Source of the DNA: CAWBAT01 sp963810905
GTDB taxonomy: Bacteria; Acidobacteriota; Terriglobia; Versatilivoradales; Versatilivoraceae
NCBI GenBank assembly: GCA_963810905.1
Contig: CAWEPG010000002.1
Location: 620,001 to 684,000, forward strand
Direction: 5' to 3'
DNA length: 64,000 nt
Position 1 is the stretch's first letter. Each line of letters begins with the position of its first letter. Under the pieces are notes generated by a model, which worked only from the letters and a program-made list of their open reading frames with translations, was not told where the DNA came from and searched no databases. A program made the position numbers and the translations under genes. Shown here piece by piece: positions 54,677 through 63,849 of this stretch.

Positions 54677-54888
54677 CTCTAAAGAAGACTCATTTGTCAT
54701 TGTTGACTTCTCATTTCTAATTTTCCATTGAGAAGCGTAAATGAAAAATGGCAAATGGTAATTGACCAATGGCAAATAGGATTGTTGAGAAGAAGACATC
54801 CCGCGAAGCCTTGCTGCTGACTCCTTCAAATTCGGACTTGTCTATATTCCCATCTGTCGGAGGGGTGCAGGGGTGGGTCGTCGACGCT

Positions 54889-54957
54889 TTTGGAGGGCTG
54901 AGCTCTACGAAGCCGAAGAATAACCCGGCCTCGTGGAACTCGGGCCTCCAGGCTCGA
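54889..54957. repeat. GGAGGGC-type REPIN-like element (copy 2)
   Basis: A complete unit of about 69 bases with inverted ends TTTGGAGGGCTGAGCTCTAC and CGTGGAACTCGGGCCTCCAG, matching 33915-33990 in layout. With copy 11 it explains the 400-bp gap 54597-54996. Confidence 0.7.
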
Positions 54958-54996
54958 AAATGAAATACTGGTATTAACCGACCAGATGCTTTATCT

Positions 54997-55740
54997 ATGA
55001 ATCCAATCCCCAAAGCCAACCGCTCTTTACTTCTCCTGACGACTCTCCTGGTATATGGATCTTCGATCCAGGCGGCAGGATCAGATGCAAGTACCAAGAC
55101 GTTGGCTGAGATTCTTCCTCTGGAACAGATTGTGAGCCGAATGGTCGCCCACGGCCAATGGCAGGAGCAATCCTTACTTGGGTACAAAGCCATGCGCCGC
55201 TTTCATGCTGCCAACCCTCGCTTTGGTGTCGCATCCACTATGGATGTCATGACGGTCTTCCGGCAGCCGGAGTCGTTGGAGTCGCGGGTGCTCAAACAGG
55301 AAGGTCCCCTGCTCATTCGCGAGCGCGTTTTCGACAAGATTCTCGAAGCTGAGAAAGAGAGCATCCATAAAAAGGATCAGATTGAGAACGGAATCTTACC
55401 TGTGAACTACAACTTTGGGTTTGTTGGCTTTGATCAGTATGAGGGCCGGAATTGCTATCATCTGACCATAAGCCCCAAGCGAAAAAGCAGAAATCTGCTG
55501 AATGGATCCGTTTGGATTGACGCTGAGGATTTTGCCGTTGCGCGCATCCAGGGTTCACCTTCTAAACGCCTAAACTTTTGGACATTGAAAACTGAAATCG
55601 ACCGTCAATATGAACGTGTCGGCAAGTATTGGCTGACAAAGAAAATTGTCTCGTCGAGCGATTTATTTCTGGCGGGGTTATTCGACACTTTCCATTTCAT
55701 CCTCTTACACAGACGTTCAGGCAAACCCCTCGATCGCTGA
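54997..55740 (+). CDS. Exported outer-membrane-lipoprotein-sorting-like protein
   Basis: 247 residues with a signal peptide (SLLLLTTLLVYGSSIQAAGS). The mature part has LGYKAMRRFHAANPRFGVASTMDVMTVF, a YNFGFVGFDQYEGRNCYHLTISPKRK stretch and DAEDFAVARIQGSPSKRLNFWTLKTEIDRQYERVGKYWL, a beta-rich pattern like LolA/MucB-type lipid-binding half-barrels, where D-EDFAV-RI-G and GKYWLT are recurring signatures. It probably carries a lipid or lipoprotein in the periplasm, but no Lol partner genes are nearby. It lies after a repeat pair without a clear ribosome site. Confidence 0.7.
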   Translation: MNPIPKANRSLLLLTTLLVYGSSIQAAGSDASTKTLAEILPLEQIVSRMVAHGQWQEQSLLGYKAMRRFHAANPRFGVASTMDVMTVFRQPESLESRVLKQEGPLLIRERVFDKILEAEKESIHKKDQIENGILPVNYNFGFVGFDQYEGRNCYHLTISPKRKSRNLLNGSVWIDAEDFAVARIQGSPSKRLNFWTLKTEIDRQYERVGKYWLTKKIVSSSDLFLAGLFDTFHFILLHRRSGKPLDR

Positions 55741-55837
55741 TCTCCCATCTAGGGATGATCATCCCAGCAGTTCTTCGCCGCCCCCGAAGGGGAAGAAGAC
55801 TCATTCCAAGTAACCGATGAAAATGTGCTAGCAGGGG

Positions 55838-55874
55838 AGAGACTTGAACTCCCGACCTAAGGGTACCAAACCTT
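55838..55874 (-). repeat. tRNA 3'-end-like repeat (first copy)
   Basis: The minus strand has the T-arm GGGAGTTCAAGTCTCTCCCC and a preceding CTTAGGTC, shared with the second copy at 56791. The 5' part of a tRNA is absent. Paired tRNA-3'-end repeats are typical attachment sites left by integrase-type elements. The surrounding gap 55741-56062 holds nothing else recognisable. Confidence 0.55.
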
Positions 55875-56062
55875 GTGTAGTTAGATTTGTTCCTCGGCTG
55901 ATGGAGCTGGAAACAGCCGCCACCTGCCTGTCTCGGAGTTATTCGACTCTTCGAGGCTTGGTTAAGGTCGGCAATCTTCAGACGGGCGAGTTCTAATAGA
56001 TCGTCAAGACCTGGATGGGTTGTCGGCCGTTGAATGCCGTGCGGATTTTCTGAGATCGGCTA

Positions 56063-56311
56063 TTACAATTTAACTTTCACAGTCTGTGTGCCGTCCAATC
56101 GACGTCTGACTTTCATGATTTGCCCGCACATCCAGAAGCTGTCATTATCGTGAAACTTGATTTCGACGGGGGAATTCTCTGCCATAGGACGCCAAATGGA
56201 AAGGCATATTTCACTGTCAGCAACAGTAATTACTTGTGCATTCATCCTGAAGGGATCCCCATACACGTCTTTACCCCGAACCTTGATGTCCACATTCTTT
56301 TCGCTTGTCAT
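56063..56311 (-). CDS. PilZ-like domain protein
   Basis: 82 residues: KVRGKDVYGDPFRMNAQVITVADSEICLSIWRPM then a short beta end (VKVKL). The VRG..D..G..F and I-V-DSEICL-I pattern matches the compact single-domain PilZ proteins that are frequent in Acidobacteriota, but the N-terminal RxxxR that binds cyclic-di-GMP is not evident, so nucleotide binding is doubtful. AGGAGAAAGG precedes the ATG. It lies alone between the two tRNA-like repeats at 55838 and 56791. Confidence 0.65.
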   Translation of the reverse strand: MTSEKNVDIKVRGKDVYGDPFRMNAQVITVADSEICLSIWRPMAENSPVEIKFHDNDSFWMCGQIMKVRRRLDGTQTVKVKL

Positions 56312-56790
56312 TGTGTTCCTTTCTCCTCTGAATGCGCTTCATCATGAGGATACAAATCCTAAGATCAAGTTCCGTGCCAAACGGCGTGGTCAAATCTAGG
56401 AAAATACTTTATCTCTCTTTTTTTCAGATAATTGAGTGATGTTTTCGGGGGTCACCGACTTACGGAGATAGTTCAAAATGTGTAAGTGATTCTCATTTGG
56501 GGATGACCACACATGAGAAGATATTTGGAACTATGGAATCGAGTATCAATTTTTGCCAATTTTGTGGAAACTTCTTAACAAAGTCAGAATAGGGAGAGTT
56601 TTGATTGAATGAACCCACAGAAAGTATAGATATGGCAAGGGCTTCTTAAGGGCGTCTCAAGAAAAGGAGCCCAACCGCAGGAACTCTTAATACACACCCA
56701 CAATCACATCACCCTTTAGAAACTGCTGAACACCCGAACCTTAAAAATGTGCAATCTGAGGTAGTGGGAGCTTGTAAATTATTGAAAAAA

Positions 56791-56862
56791 TGGTAGCGGG
56801 GGGGAGAGTTGAACTCCCGACCTAAGGGTTATGAATCCTAATCAATTGAGCTTGGTAAATGC
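56791..56862 (-). pseudogene. tRNA-Met/Ile (CAT)-like 3' half, degenerate
   Basis: Minus strand: D-arm AGCTCAATTGATTAGG, anticodon loop TTCATAA (CAT), CCCTTAGGTC, T-arm GGGAGTTCAACTCTCCC, then CCCCGCTACCA with an encoded CCA. The D-arm to anticodon distance is too short and the 5' acceptor strand (expected AGCGGGG) is missing, so it is not a working tRNA. Apart from one degenerate tRNA-like piece and a hairpin (57278-57316), the 1.1-kb gap 56312-57454 holds no supported gene. Confidence 0.6.
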
Positions 56863-57277
56863 TGCACGCTGACGCAAGGACTCGCAAGAAGCCCATCAGC
56901 CAAGGGTTTCAAACGGGTCTCTTGCTCTTTGGCTCTTGCACAGAGTAGCAGTGAGTTGCCCCAAATTGCGGTTCCAACTGACACCAAAACTGACACCAGA
57001 ATTCCGAGTGACACCTGGGGCGTATATGCTAAGAAAGGACCCCTACCCTAGACGAAGCCCCTCGAATTTAACCATCTTTTGAGCAGATTTGGGGAGGTGC
57101 CTTCCGAGTGGACAATTAGGATACATTCCATCGCGCTTGGTATGGATGGAAAAGTGCTTGAGGCGGAAGACCGCCGAACATCGGCCAGGAGTCTGGTTTG
57201 TGTTGTACCAGTATGACAATGTCCGGTTTGCTTTCGTCACCCACTCTATGACACACTCTTCCTCATGAAAGCGCTGT

Positions 57278-57316
57278 TTCAGCCGGTCTGAACGGGCGTG
57301 TGCCCGTGCCGCCTGA
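57278..57316. other. Compact hairpin of unknown role
   Basis: TTTCAG...CTGAAA outer arms enclose ACGGGC-GTGT-GCCCGT (57292-57307), a perfect 6-bp stem with a 4-base loop. There is no T-run after it. It lies 140-180 bases before the orphan gene at 57455. Confidence 0.45.
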
Positions 57317-57454
57317 AAAGCGATTTCTTATCAGTCATTTATCGACCTACAAATTGCGTCGCAACTGCTTGCCGTTGAGTAGCGCAAGCTCGTAGTTGTG
57401 TCAACGACCAACTGAGTGGCCAACAAGAAGCTCTCGCATAGGAGGATTCAAAAG

Positions 57455-58543
57455 ATGCCAAACAGGATTGTTCTCGTGACCATCATGGTGTGGGTTACCT
57501 TTCTGCCGGAGGTTCGTGCCGAGACGGCGCTGGTCCCGCTTTACCAGGATCTCCTGCAAAACTGTAAAGGGGCATCCAAATCCACGCAGGAAAGAATCGT
57601 CCGGACAGCTTTAACAAGTACAACTGGCCGGGGGAGAACACTCCAAGTGTCGTCTGCAATTGTTCAGGAGCTTTCTGACCGGGAGCCTGACCCCTATCCG
57701 GCCTATGTTGGGTCATCCATTGATCTGTGCGGTGTGACTGTGAGCGACCCATCACGTGCGGCATCAGTGAGTGAGAGACATAATCTCAAGATTGAGCAGC
57801 TAGGCGGCACCTTCATGGCAACCGGCACACTGCGCCTCGTAGCCAGCAAGCGTTACGAGGACTTCAACGTGAGGTATATTGTGATCATTCCCACGCGGGC
57901 CCAGTTCGACACATTCCGCAAAGGCGAGCGAGTCTCGTTCACGGCCGAAGCCGTAGGAGTTCGCCAGCGGCCAGATGCTCTTGAAGTGACAGCGATTTTA
58001 CAGTCACTCGAACCGACGCCAACGCCTCATCCGGCGGAAGCCTTGCTGGTCACTCGCTATCAGGATGTATTGAAAAATTGTGAGGGGGCTTCCCCAAAGA
58101 CGCGGACGGTCATTGTGGCAAATGCATTACGGCGGGCAGTGCAGAATAGCCTTGCCGGTCAAGAGATTGGTGTTTCGTCGGCTATAGTTCTGGGTGTTTT
58201 TCAGCCGTACGACGACCGCCATCCGGCTCTCGCTGGTTCGTCAGTGGGCCTTTGTTCTGTTGCTGTGACCGATGAAGACCTGGCCCGATCCCTCGCATCC
58301 AAACACAAGTTCAAAACGAAACGCCAGAAAAATGCTGCAATAGTCCAAGATGTCTCGCGGGTTGTGGTCAGCAAGCGGTATTCGGACTTCGAAGTCAGGT
58401 ACACACTCATAATCCCCAATGGATCAAGTCTTGCCGTCCCTCGCCCGGGCCAGCGAATCTCTTTTTCAGCCTTGTTCTTAGGGGCAAGCGACTCCGGGGC
58501 ACTGGAACTTACGGGTGTGCTGACCAAGTTGGCCCCTAATTAG
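57455..58543 (+). CDS. Exported protein made of two tandem homologous domains, unknown family
   Basis: 362 residues from ATG 57455 (AGGAGG nine bases upstream; the frame opens at 57416). A signal peptide (RIVLVTIMVWVTFLPEVRAE) precedes two copies of one domain of about 165 residues. The domains line up as YQDLLQNCKGASKSTQERIV and YQDVLKNCEGASPKTRTVIV; VSSAIVQ and VSSAIVL; VGSSIDLCGVTVSD and AGSSVGLCSVAVTD; SKRYEDFNVRYIVIIP and SKRYSDFEVRYTLIIP; GERVSFTAEAVG and GQRISFSALFLG. A Pro/Thr linker (EPTPTPHP) joins them. Two conserved Cys per domain suggest a disulfide. No known family is recognised; a periplasmic binding role is possible. Confidence 0.8.
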   Translation: MPNRIVLVTIMVWVTFLPEVRAETALVPLYQDLLQNCKGASKSTQERIVRTALTSTTGRGRTLQVSSAIVQELSDREPDPYPAYVGSSIDLCGVTVSDPSRAASVSERHNLKIEQLGGTFMATGTLRLVASKRYEDFNVRYIVIIPTRAQFDTFRKGERVSFTAEAVGVRQRPDALEVTAILQSLEPTPTPHPAEALLVTRYQDVLKNCEGASPKTRTVIVANALRRAVQNSLAGQEIGVSSAIVLGVFQPYDDRHPALAGSSVGLCSVAVTDEDLARSLASKHKFKTKRQKNAAIVQDVSRVVVSKRYSDFEVRYTLIIPNGSSLAVPRPGQRISFSALFLGASDSGALELTGVLTKLAPN

Positions 58544-59297
58544 TCTCTGTCGCGAAACGGTTGAAAACGGCGCTGTGAGGCTCCGCCAGTCTCAAGATAA
58601 TGCTATGCAAAACGTAGCGAGCTGAGGTGACTATCGATTCTAATTCTGACTGAAAAAAGAGGGAGGACGAGATAATCCGAGTCTTCTTTCAAGGTCAAAT
58701 ATAAATTACTAGTAAAATAGATTCCAAACTGGATAGCTGCTGACTGATCACCGGCAGTGACAAGGTGGGGTTCCTTCCAGCGAGAGTCACATCACATATA
58801 GTCTTGCTACTGAGAGGTAGGTGGGCATGGCATCCCGGCGTACCATCATTTTTGGAGCCTCACCCTGGCAGCAAGGCCCGTTGAATTTAACATCCTTCTT
58901 TGAGCAGATTTAAAGAGGTACAATCCCTCCAGGTCGCTGGGCAAATAGTAGTCTAGCCGGTGGTCCATCCGGTAGTCGTCTCCGTCGCAAAAGAAGCGAT
59001 CCCCAAAGAAGGAGGTTATCCCCGATTGGAGAGAGAGGGCCTCCCAGTCTGTCCACGCATGAAGGCAATTTCCCAGACCTGCCTAATCCACCATCCAGCA
59101 TTCGTATATTACTTGGGAAGAAGCAGCGTTTATTCCCGAATGGTTTAAATGCTCCACCATTCCCTCTTTCTCAAGGAAGAGCGGCGCCGAGATATTAATG
59201 CCACCAAGTCACCGGTGACTTCCTGGGTAAAAAGGAAGTTCATTTCCCTATTGTACATTTCCGTGCCATGGGGATTGGCAGTCTAGTAATAATTTGG
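58544..59297. other. 754-bp stretch without a supported gene
   Basis: Both strands show only short unrelated frames without ribosome sites. A segment at 58886-58918 (GAGCAGATTTAAAGAGG) resembles 57078-57096 (GAGCAGATTTGGGGAGG), so the two gaps share a degenerate repeat, perhaps the remains of a mobile element. Confidence 0.5.
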
Positions 59298-59558
59298 TTA
59301 ATGTACTTCCCGACCAATCCTTATAATAAAAATCAAAATACCCATAAGCACGACACCGAGAAAAATGCCAATCAAAGCGGTTTGCGAGATCGATGCGGTA
59401 AATACCTCGGAGTTCGGTTGGAGGACGCGTGAAGCATGGCTTATATATTCAGCCAGGGAAACTAGCCTCCGTATGACGACCGGCTGAAAGAAATAGCTTG
59501 CGATATAGCCAAGTGGTGCACCAATGAGAATGAGGAAATATGAGCTTACCCGGTTCAT
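59298..59558 (-). CDS. Small two-helix membrane protein, unknown
   Basis: 86 residues with two hydrophobic stretches, YFLILIGAPLGYIASYFFQP (7-26) and ALIGIFLGVVLMGILIFII (61-79), separated by a polar loop. The membrane-like pattern makes it more credible than other short frames here, but there is no ribosome site and no recognised family. Confidence 0.4.
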   Translation of the reverse strand: MNRVSSYFLILIGAPLGYIASYFFQPVVIRRLVSLAEYISHASRVLQPNSEVFTASISQTALIGIFLGVVLMGILIFIIRIGREVH

Positions 59559-59825
59559 AATAAACTCGTGTTACGAGAATTCGCTTATGCGATTAGAGTT
59601 TCGCCAAAACGGCAAGAAAAACCAGCCCGTAAGTCTCACTTCACATACTGGTATCGCCGTAGATTACAATGGCTGTTGGCAAGCCTGCAATGAATTCTAA
59701 GCCTTATTGGCTGCAACAGCTTACTTTTCTAGTAACCGCGTTCGGAGGTATCCTTGCCTGTTTTGGAAAACCTCTGCCTCTTGTTCAGGCCGTCACATTG
59801 TTCCATCGCGAGGCTGCGATACATG

Positions 59826-59996
59826 CTTTCAAGGGGATACGCCATCCCAAATCCTGGCTAAGTCCAAAGTGAGCAACAGTCTTAAGCAGTAAAAGACCCC
59901 TTGAAAGCCAACTGTACCTGTGTGACCTAAGCAATTCATTTATATATCCTCTCCCCTCTCAATCCCTCAACATACACTTAACTTTCAAGGGGATAC
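59826..59996. repeat. Two exact 15-base repeats
   Basis: CTTTCAAGGGGATAC at 59826-59840 and again at 59982-59996, 156 bases apart, in the 625-bp gap before the gene at 60184. No ORF is supported in that gap. Confidence 0.5.
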
Positions 59997-60183
59997 CCAA
60001 GTCTCTCTTCAAGAGCATTACTGAAAGTGGATTGCTGACTCTCCCAGGTCTTGGCGACCCTCAACAATTGCTCAGATGCGGAGCATAAGCCAAAGGGGGC
60101 AGCGGTTAATTAAGATCATCCTGTCAGCCGATAATCTATGGAGAGGTATTTTTGAGATCAAGGAAGGTTGAGGGGAGGTAGGC

Positions 60184-60834
60184 ATGAGAAAAAACGTCAT
60201 CCAGTTCGCAGTCGTGCTGTTCCTTATGTCTGCGGCAACCGCATCTGCACAGAACGTGAGCGCGGGGGTCTCGATCAACAGTGGGCACAACAATTTCTAT
60301 CTCTCGATCGGAGATTATTACCATGTACCCGAATCCCGAGTTGTGTATGTGAGGGATCATTATCATATTCAGGACGAGGAACTCCCCGTGGTATTTTTCC
60401 TCGCATCTCGAGCCCATGTTGATCCGCAGGTCATTATTGACTTTCGGATGCGTCATCGGATGAGCTGGCTTGATATAACTTTCCACTATGGGCTGACGCC
60501 CGAGATCTACTATGTCCCTGTTACGCGCGTGGGCCCCCCCTACGGGAATGCCTATGGTTACTACAAAAAACACAAGAATAACTACAAAAAGGTTGTCCTC
60601 GTGGACGACGATGTGGTCAACCTCGTCAACCTGCGCTTCATGTCTGAGTACCACGGCATACCTGCAGATGTAGTCATGGACAGAAGAGGGAGGGGCGAGA
60701 GATTTGCTTTAATGAACGATGAGTTCCGCGAGGAAAAGAGAACACCCGGTGGTCGCGATGATGATCGAGGGAAGGGAAAGGACAAGAAGGAGAAGAACAA
60801 AGGCCAGGGAAATGGTCATGGCCGGAATGGTTGA
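60184..60834 (+). CDS. Exported protein with aromatic-rich core and basic tail, unknown
   Basis: 216 residues. The ATG has GGGGAGG five bases upstream. The signal peptide is KNVIQFAVVLFLMSAATASAQ. The mature chain is rich in Tyr and His (NFYLSIGDYYHVPES, DHYHIQDEELPVVFFLASRAHVDPQVI, GLTPEIYYVPV) and ends in a Gly/Lys/Arg/Asp-rich tail (about 175-216) likely to be disordered. The YYHVPES and ASRAHVDP stretches recur in a family of uncharacterised proteins of Acidobacteriota-type genomes. It is probably periplasmic or cell-surface; no function is assigned. Confidence 0.8.
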   Translation: MRKNVIQFAVVLFLMSAATASAQNVSAGVSINSGHNNFYLSIGDYYHVPESRVVYVRDHYHIQDEELPVVFFLASRAHVDPQVIIDFRMRHRMSWLDITFHYGLTPEIYYVPVTRVGPPYGNAYGYYKKHKNNYKKVVLVDDDVVNLVNLRFMSEYHGIPADVVMDRRGRGERFALMNDEFREEKRTPGGRDDDRGKGKDKKEKNKGQGNGHGRNG

Positions 60835-61507
60835 GAAAATATCGTGTAGGGTGTAGACAAACTCACAAAGCAACAAGGAGGGTATTTTCAACTTGGGGGA
60901 AATTCTCCCAATTCCGGGGCTAAGCTAGCTTGCGCTGAAACCAGGAATCAATAACTCAGAGGATGACAAGCGTCAACGCCAAGACCTGAAATGGATTAAC
61001 TTTACTATACCCTGTGAACAAGTCCCTTCACGAGATCAAACCTTCGACCATAGCAAGTAACTCAAAACAGTAAATGCTCCCAGCAGAAAGCAGTTCAGCC
61101 GTAAATTCATCCGATAATGTTCCCGCCAGTGATAGCCGCACTTCCAGCAGAATAAAGACCTCTCTCGTCCTCACTGGCTGATAATTTGATCCTAGTTGCC
61201 GCACCGTCTCTGACTCATGAAGGGTGATGCCGAAGGAGATTTCCTGCACTGTTTGGGTTTGACGGCCTAACGCCCGTTCCACCCACCCGCCAGGAACTGC
61301 GGCGATCGATCTCTAAAACGTTAGAGCGGAAATATTGTGCGGAACCCCAAATGGTCACGAGGTGAACTGACTCTTTCTCTTGACCTCTACTTCCTTGGTG
61401 CTCACCCAGTTCAAACTTTGGACGAGAATCCCGTGGTCGTAGCCCTCAGCGACACACTCATCCCCCAGAACCAGCTCTAACTTATGCAATTACGCAAAAG
61501 AGCTCGC
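60835..61507. other. 673-bp stretch with only one weak ORF
   Basis: A minus-strand GTG-started frame (61028-61282, 84 residues) has no ribosome site or family. CTCTAA-AACG-TTAGAG (61311-61326) is a perfect small hairpin. Nothing else is supported. Confidence 0.4.
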
Positions 61508-61681
61508 TTAAGACCCCGATTCCAAAGTAGATTTCGCCCTGACAAAGACGTTAGATATGGCCTGTCCAAGTGCAGGAAGTGCGACAATCGCTGCAAGAGC
61601 CAGAAACACGAGAAGCAGCGCATACTCGACCAAATCTTGCCCTTCTTCTTCAAAGACTAATCTCTTGATTGACTCTGACAT
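61508..61681 (-). CDS. Flp/Fap-type (type IVb) pilin, orphan
   Basis: 57 residues, shorter than routine gene-calling cut-offs. ATG 61681 has GGAGG about nine bases upstream. MSESIKRLVFEEEGQD is the leader, then LVEYALLLVFLALAAIVALPALGQAI is the hydrophobic pilin helix with the Glu at position 5 of the mature part (VEY), as in Flp pilins cleaved by the TadV/prepilin peptidase. The rest (SNVFVRAKSTLESGS) is a short polar end. Flp subunits assemble into tight-adherence pili via the Tad machinery, which is not in the window. Confidence 0.85.
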   Translation of the reverse strand: MSESIKRLVFEEEGQDLVEYALLLVFLALAAIVALPALGQAISNVFVRAKSTLESGS

Positions 61682-61929
61682 TGATATTTACCTCCAATGT
61701 AAAGGAACCATTCGACAATCATGTATTATGAAAGCCAATCCGAGGAAAGTAAACGGCTGTTTATAATGCCCTCTCTCTCGGCAGATGAAAATCACTGTGT
61801 ATGGGGGATCTGGGATTCGCGCGGTAAGGGCTGATGACTTGGTGCGACGCTCGTGTGATGGACAAGTGCTATAATATGCACCAAGACGAACGTTAATTGC
61901 GGGGATTGCTATGTCTGCCTATAAGAGGT

Positions 61930-63849
61930 TCAGTTTGCCTTGGAAAGAAGCAGAATTAATTGCCCATAGATGTTTCGAAGGTTTTTTTGCTTCTCTTCTA
62001 TATTCTCCACTGTATTCGCTCGAAAGCGGTAAGTTTTGTCACCCACCTTAAGCTTCAGTTTGTCATCAGTATCAGTTACGTTGACTTTTGTCAGTCTTTC
62101 GGTAAACCCCTCTTCAGAAGGCACTGTAGGTGTAAAAGAAACAACATAACCATTCATCCTCAACCTTCCTGTGCAACTTCCAATCGTATGCTGATGAACC
62201 ACCGGATATGCTTTAAACTCAAGCTTGTCCAATTCCTGCTTGAGTTCTTGTACAGAAAAAGGAAATCCGTCCTCATGTTCGCTGAGATAGCACAAGGAGG
62301 AATAGAACTGCCGAGCTTCGTCATACTTTCCGCTTTTCGTCAATTCATTTGCTTGGGAGACTGCCCTGGCAAAGCATTCCTTTTTCAAAAGCATGGCTTG
62401 TGTATCCTGTGGGTCAATGGCCAAGGCTCGTCTACAATATACTAGAACGTTATCTTGAGGAGGCATCACGTAACGGCCAGAAATCATGGCAGATTGTGCC
62501 TTCTGAACCCAGGAAATCACCAGATTCTGCTGCTTCGCTGCACTCTCTTCAACGGGCCGCTCAGTGTCCCCATGACTCACGTTGTTAGTGCTTGTGGGTA
62601 TCCCAACTGATTGAGCTGGTTCTCGTAGCTGAGGGCTCAGTTGAACTCTTTGAATGCCAGCCTGATCTGGTTGGTGTAGGTCTATTCTAGTTTTGTCAGA
62701 ACTGTCTTTGGGTGAGCTCCGTTTTGCTTGCTGAGAATTGTAATCTTGGACCCTCTTTCTCAGCATCAAGGCAAATTCGTTTTTCGGATGCACACTCAAT
62801 ATGGCATTACAAGTTGTAACAGCGTCCTGTAATCTTCCTACGTCGAATAGTGCCTGGGCTGTTTCTGTTTTCTCTAAGGTTGCTTGATCGGTCGGCTGAA
62901 CACTAACTGGTCTTTGGTTTACTGTACCATTGGTATCTTTTTCTGTAGAAAACTCATGATTTTCAGCTTGAAGAGTGTTCAAGCTAAGGGAAGCTCTTTC
63001 AATTCCATTTTCCGCAAGGTTTGTACTGTGTGGATTGGAGTACCCGCTCGAATTTTCATGGATACTGAACATTGATCGTCTTCGGACATATACGGCGAAT
63101 AGCAGTAAAGCGAAAGCAAGGAGAGCAATGAGTCCCTTTGTCCAATTCATATTAAGAGATCTTCGAGGTTCCGAATTCATTCGAAATTCCATTTCAATGC
63201 CAGGAAACCCAGATTGGGGAGAAATTGCAATTAAGGATTCTGAGTTTATGGGGCCATTCTCTTCAAGATCGAAAGCAAGATTGCCCGGTGTGGAATCCTC
63301 ACTTAACAGCTCTGCACTTGAGGGCTCCGCCTGTTTGGACTCAGCCGACGTTCCATTTGTCACAAGGGATTCGAGAGGATTGGGGCCATGATCCATTGAA
63401 TTTTCCTCGACGCGTCTAGTGGCTGACACATCGTTTCCTTCCGCTATCTTTCTTTGGCAGAGTTCCCGATATTCTCCCAACTTTTGATCATTGGGTTTGA
63501 TTACAGATAGGAAACTCAAAATCCCCTGGCACTCCAGATATTCGCCCTTATTGAAGTGATTCACAGCATCTCGCTCAAGAGATTCAATGTGAATTTTTAA
63601 TTCCTCCCCTAATTGATTAATTCTCAACTGATTATCCCTATAGGAGGTTTCCATCTGCTTTAACAAATTAGAGGCTCTACTCCAGGCCTCTTTCATCTTC
63701 GGATACAGATTCTCAGGTTGTATCTTCCGATCAGAAGCGACAAGATTTACTTGACTCTTCTCGCTGGACTTTTGAAGAAGATTCTCGAGATCTTGCAGAC
63801 TGGATTCGACGTTATTGATTAGATCTTTCAGATCAGAATCGAAAGACAT
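61930..63849 (-). CDS. Coiled-coil, single-pass membrane protein with TPR-like repeats, unknown
   Basis: 639 residues. Residues 1-110 are predicted coiled coil (DSDLKDLINNVESSLQDLENLLQK, SRASNLLKQMETSYRDNQLRINQLGEELKIHIESLERDAV), then a TPR-like pair (HFNKGEYLECQGILSFLSVIKPNDQ). A polar Glu/Ser-rich linker leads to one membrane helix (about 242-262, GLIALLAFALLLFAVYVRRR). Beyond it come a second TPR-like pair (ALFDVGRLQDAVTTCNAILSVHPKN) and a third (ELTKSGKYDEARQFYSSLC). No family is named. It may be a scaffold joining cytoplasmic and periplasmic parts. It lies 248 bases from the pilin on the same strand. The last 151 bases of the window, upstream of it, contain no gene. Confidence 0.75.
   Translation of the reverse strand: MSFDSDLKDLINNVESSLQDLENLLQKSSEKSQVNLVASDRKIQPENLYPKMKEAWSRASNLLKQMETSYRDNQLRINQLGEELKIHIESLERDAVNHFNKGEYLECQGILSFLSVIKPNDQKLGEYRELCQRKIAEGNDVSATRRVEENSMDHGPNPLESLVTNGTSAESKQAEPSSAELLSEDSTPGNLAFDLEENGPINSESLIAISPQSGFPGIEMEFRMNSEPRRSLNMNWTKGLIALLAFALLLFAVYVRRRSMFSIHENSSGYSNPHSTNLAENGIERASLSLNTLQAENHEFSTEKDTNGTVNQRPVSVQPTDQATLEKTETAQALFDVGRLQDAVTTCNAILSVHPKNEFALMLRKRVQDYNSQQAKRSSPKDSSDKTRIDLHQPDQAGIQRVQLSPQLREPAQSVGIPTSTNNVSHGDTERPVEESAAKQQNLVISWVQKAQSAMISGRYVMPPQDNVLVYCRRALAIDPQDTQAMLLKKECFARAVSQANELTKSGKYDEARQFYSSLCYLSEHEDGFPFSVQELKQELDKLEFKAYPVVHQHTIGSCTGRLRMNGYVVSFTPTVPSEEGFTERLTKVNVTDTDDKLKLKVGDKTYRFRANTVENIEEKQKNLRNIYGQLILLLSKAN

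Noticed and set aside
59669..59872. 67-residue frame beginning MAVGKPAMNSKPY
   Set aside because: No ribosome site or family; ends in one of the two 15-base repeats.
61028..61282. 84-residue minus-strand frame with a GTG start
   Set aside because: No Shine-Dalgarno, no recognised family, and a stop shortly upstream; kept only as a note.
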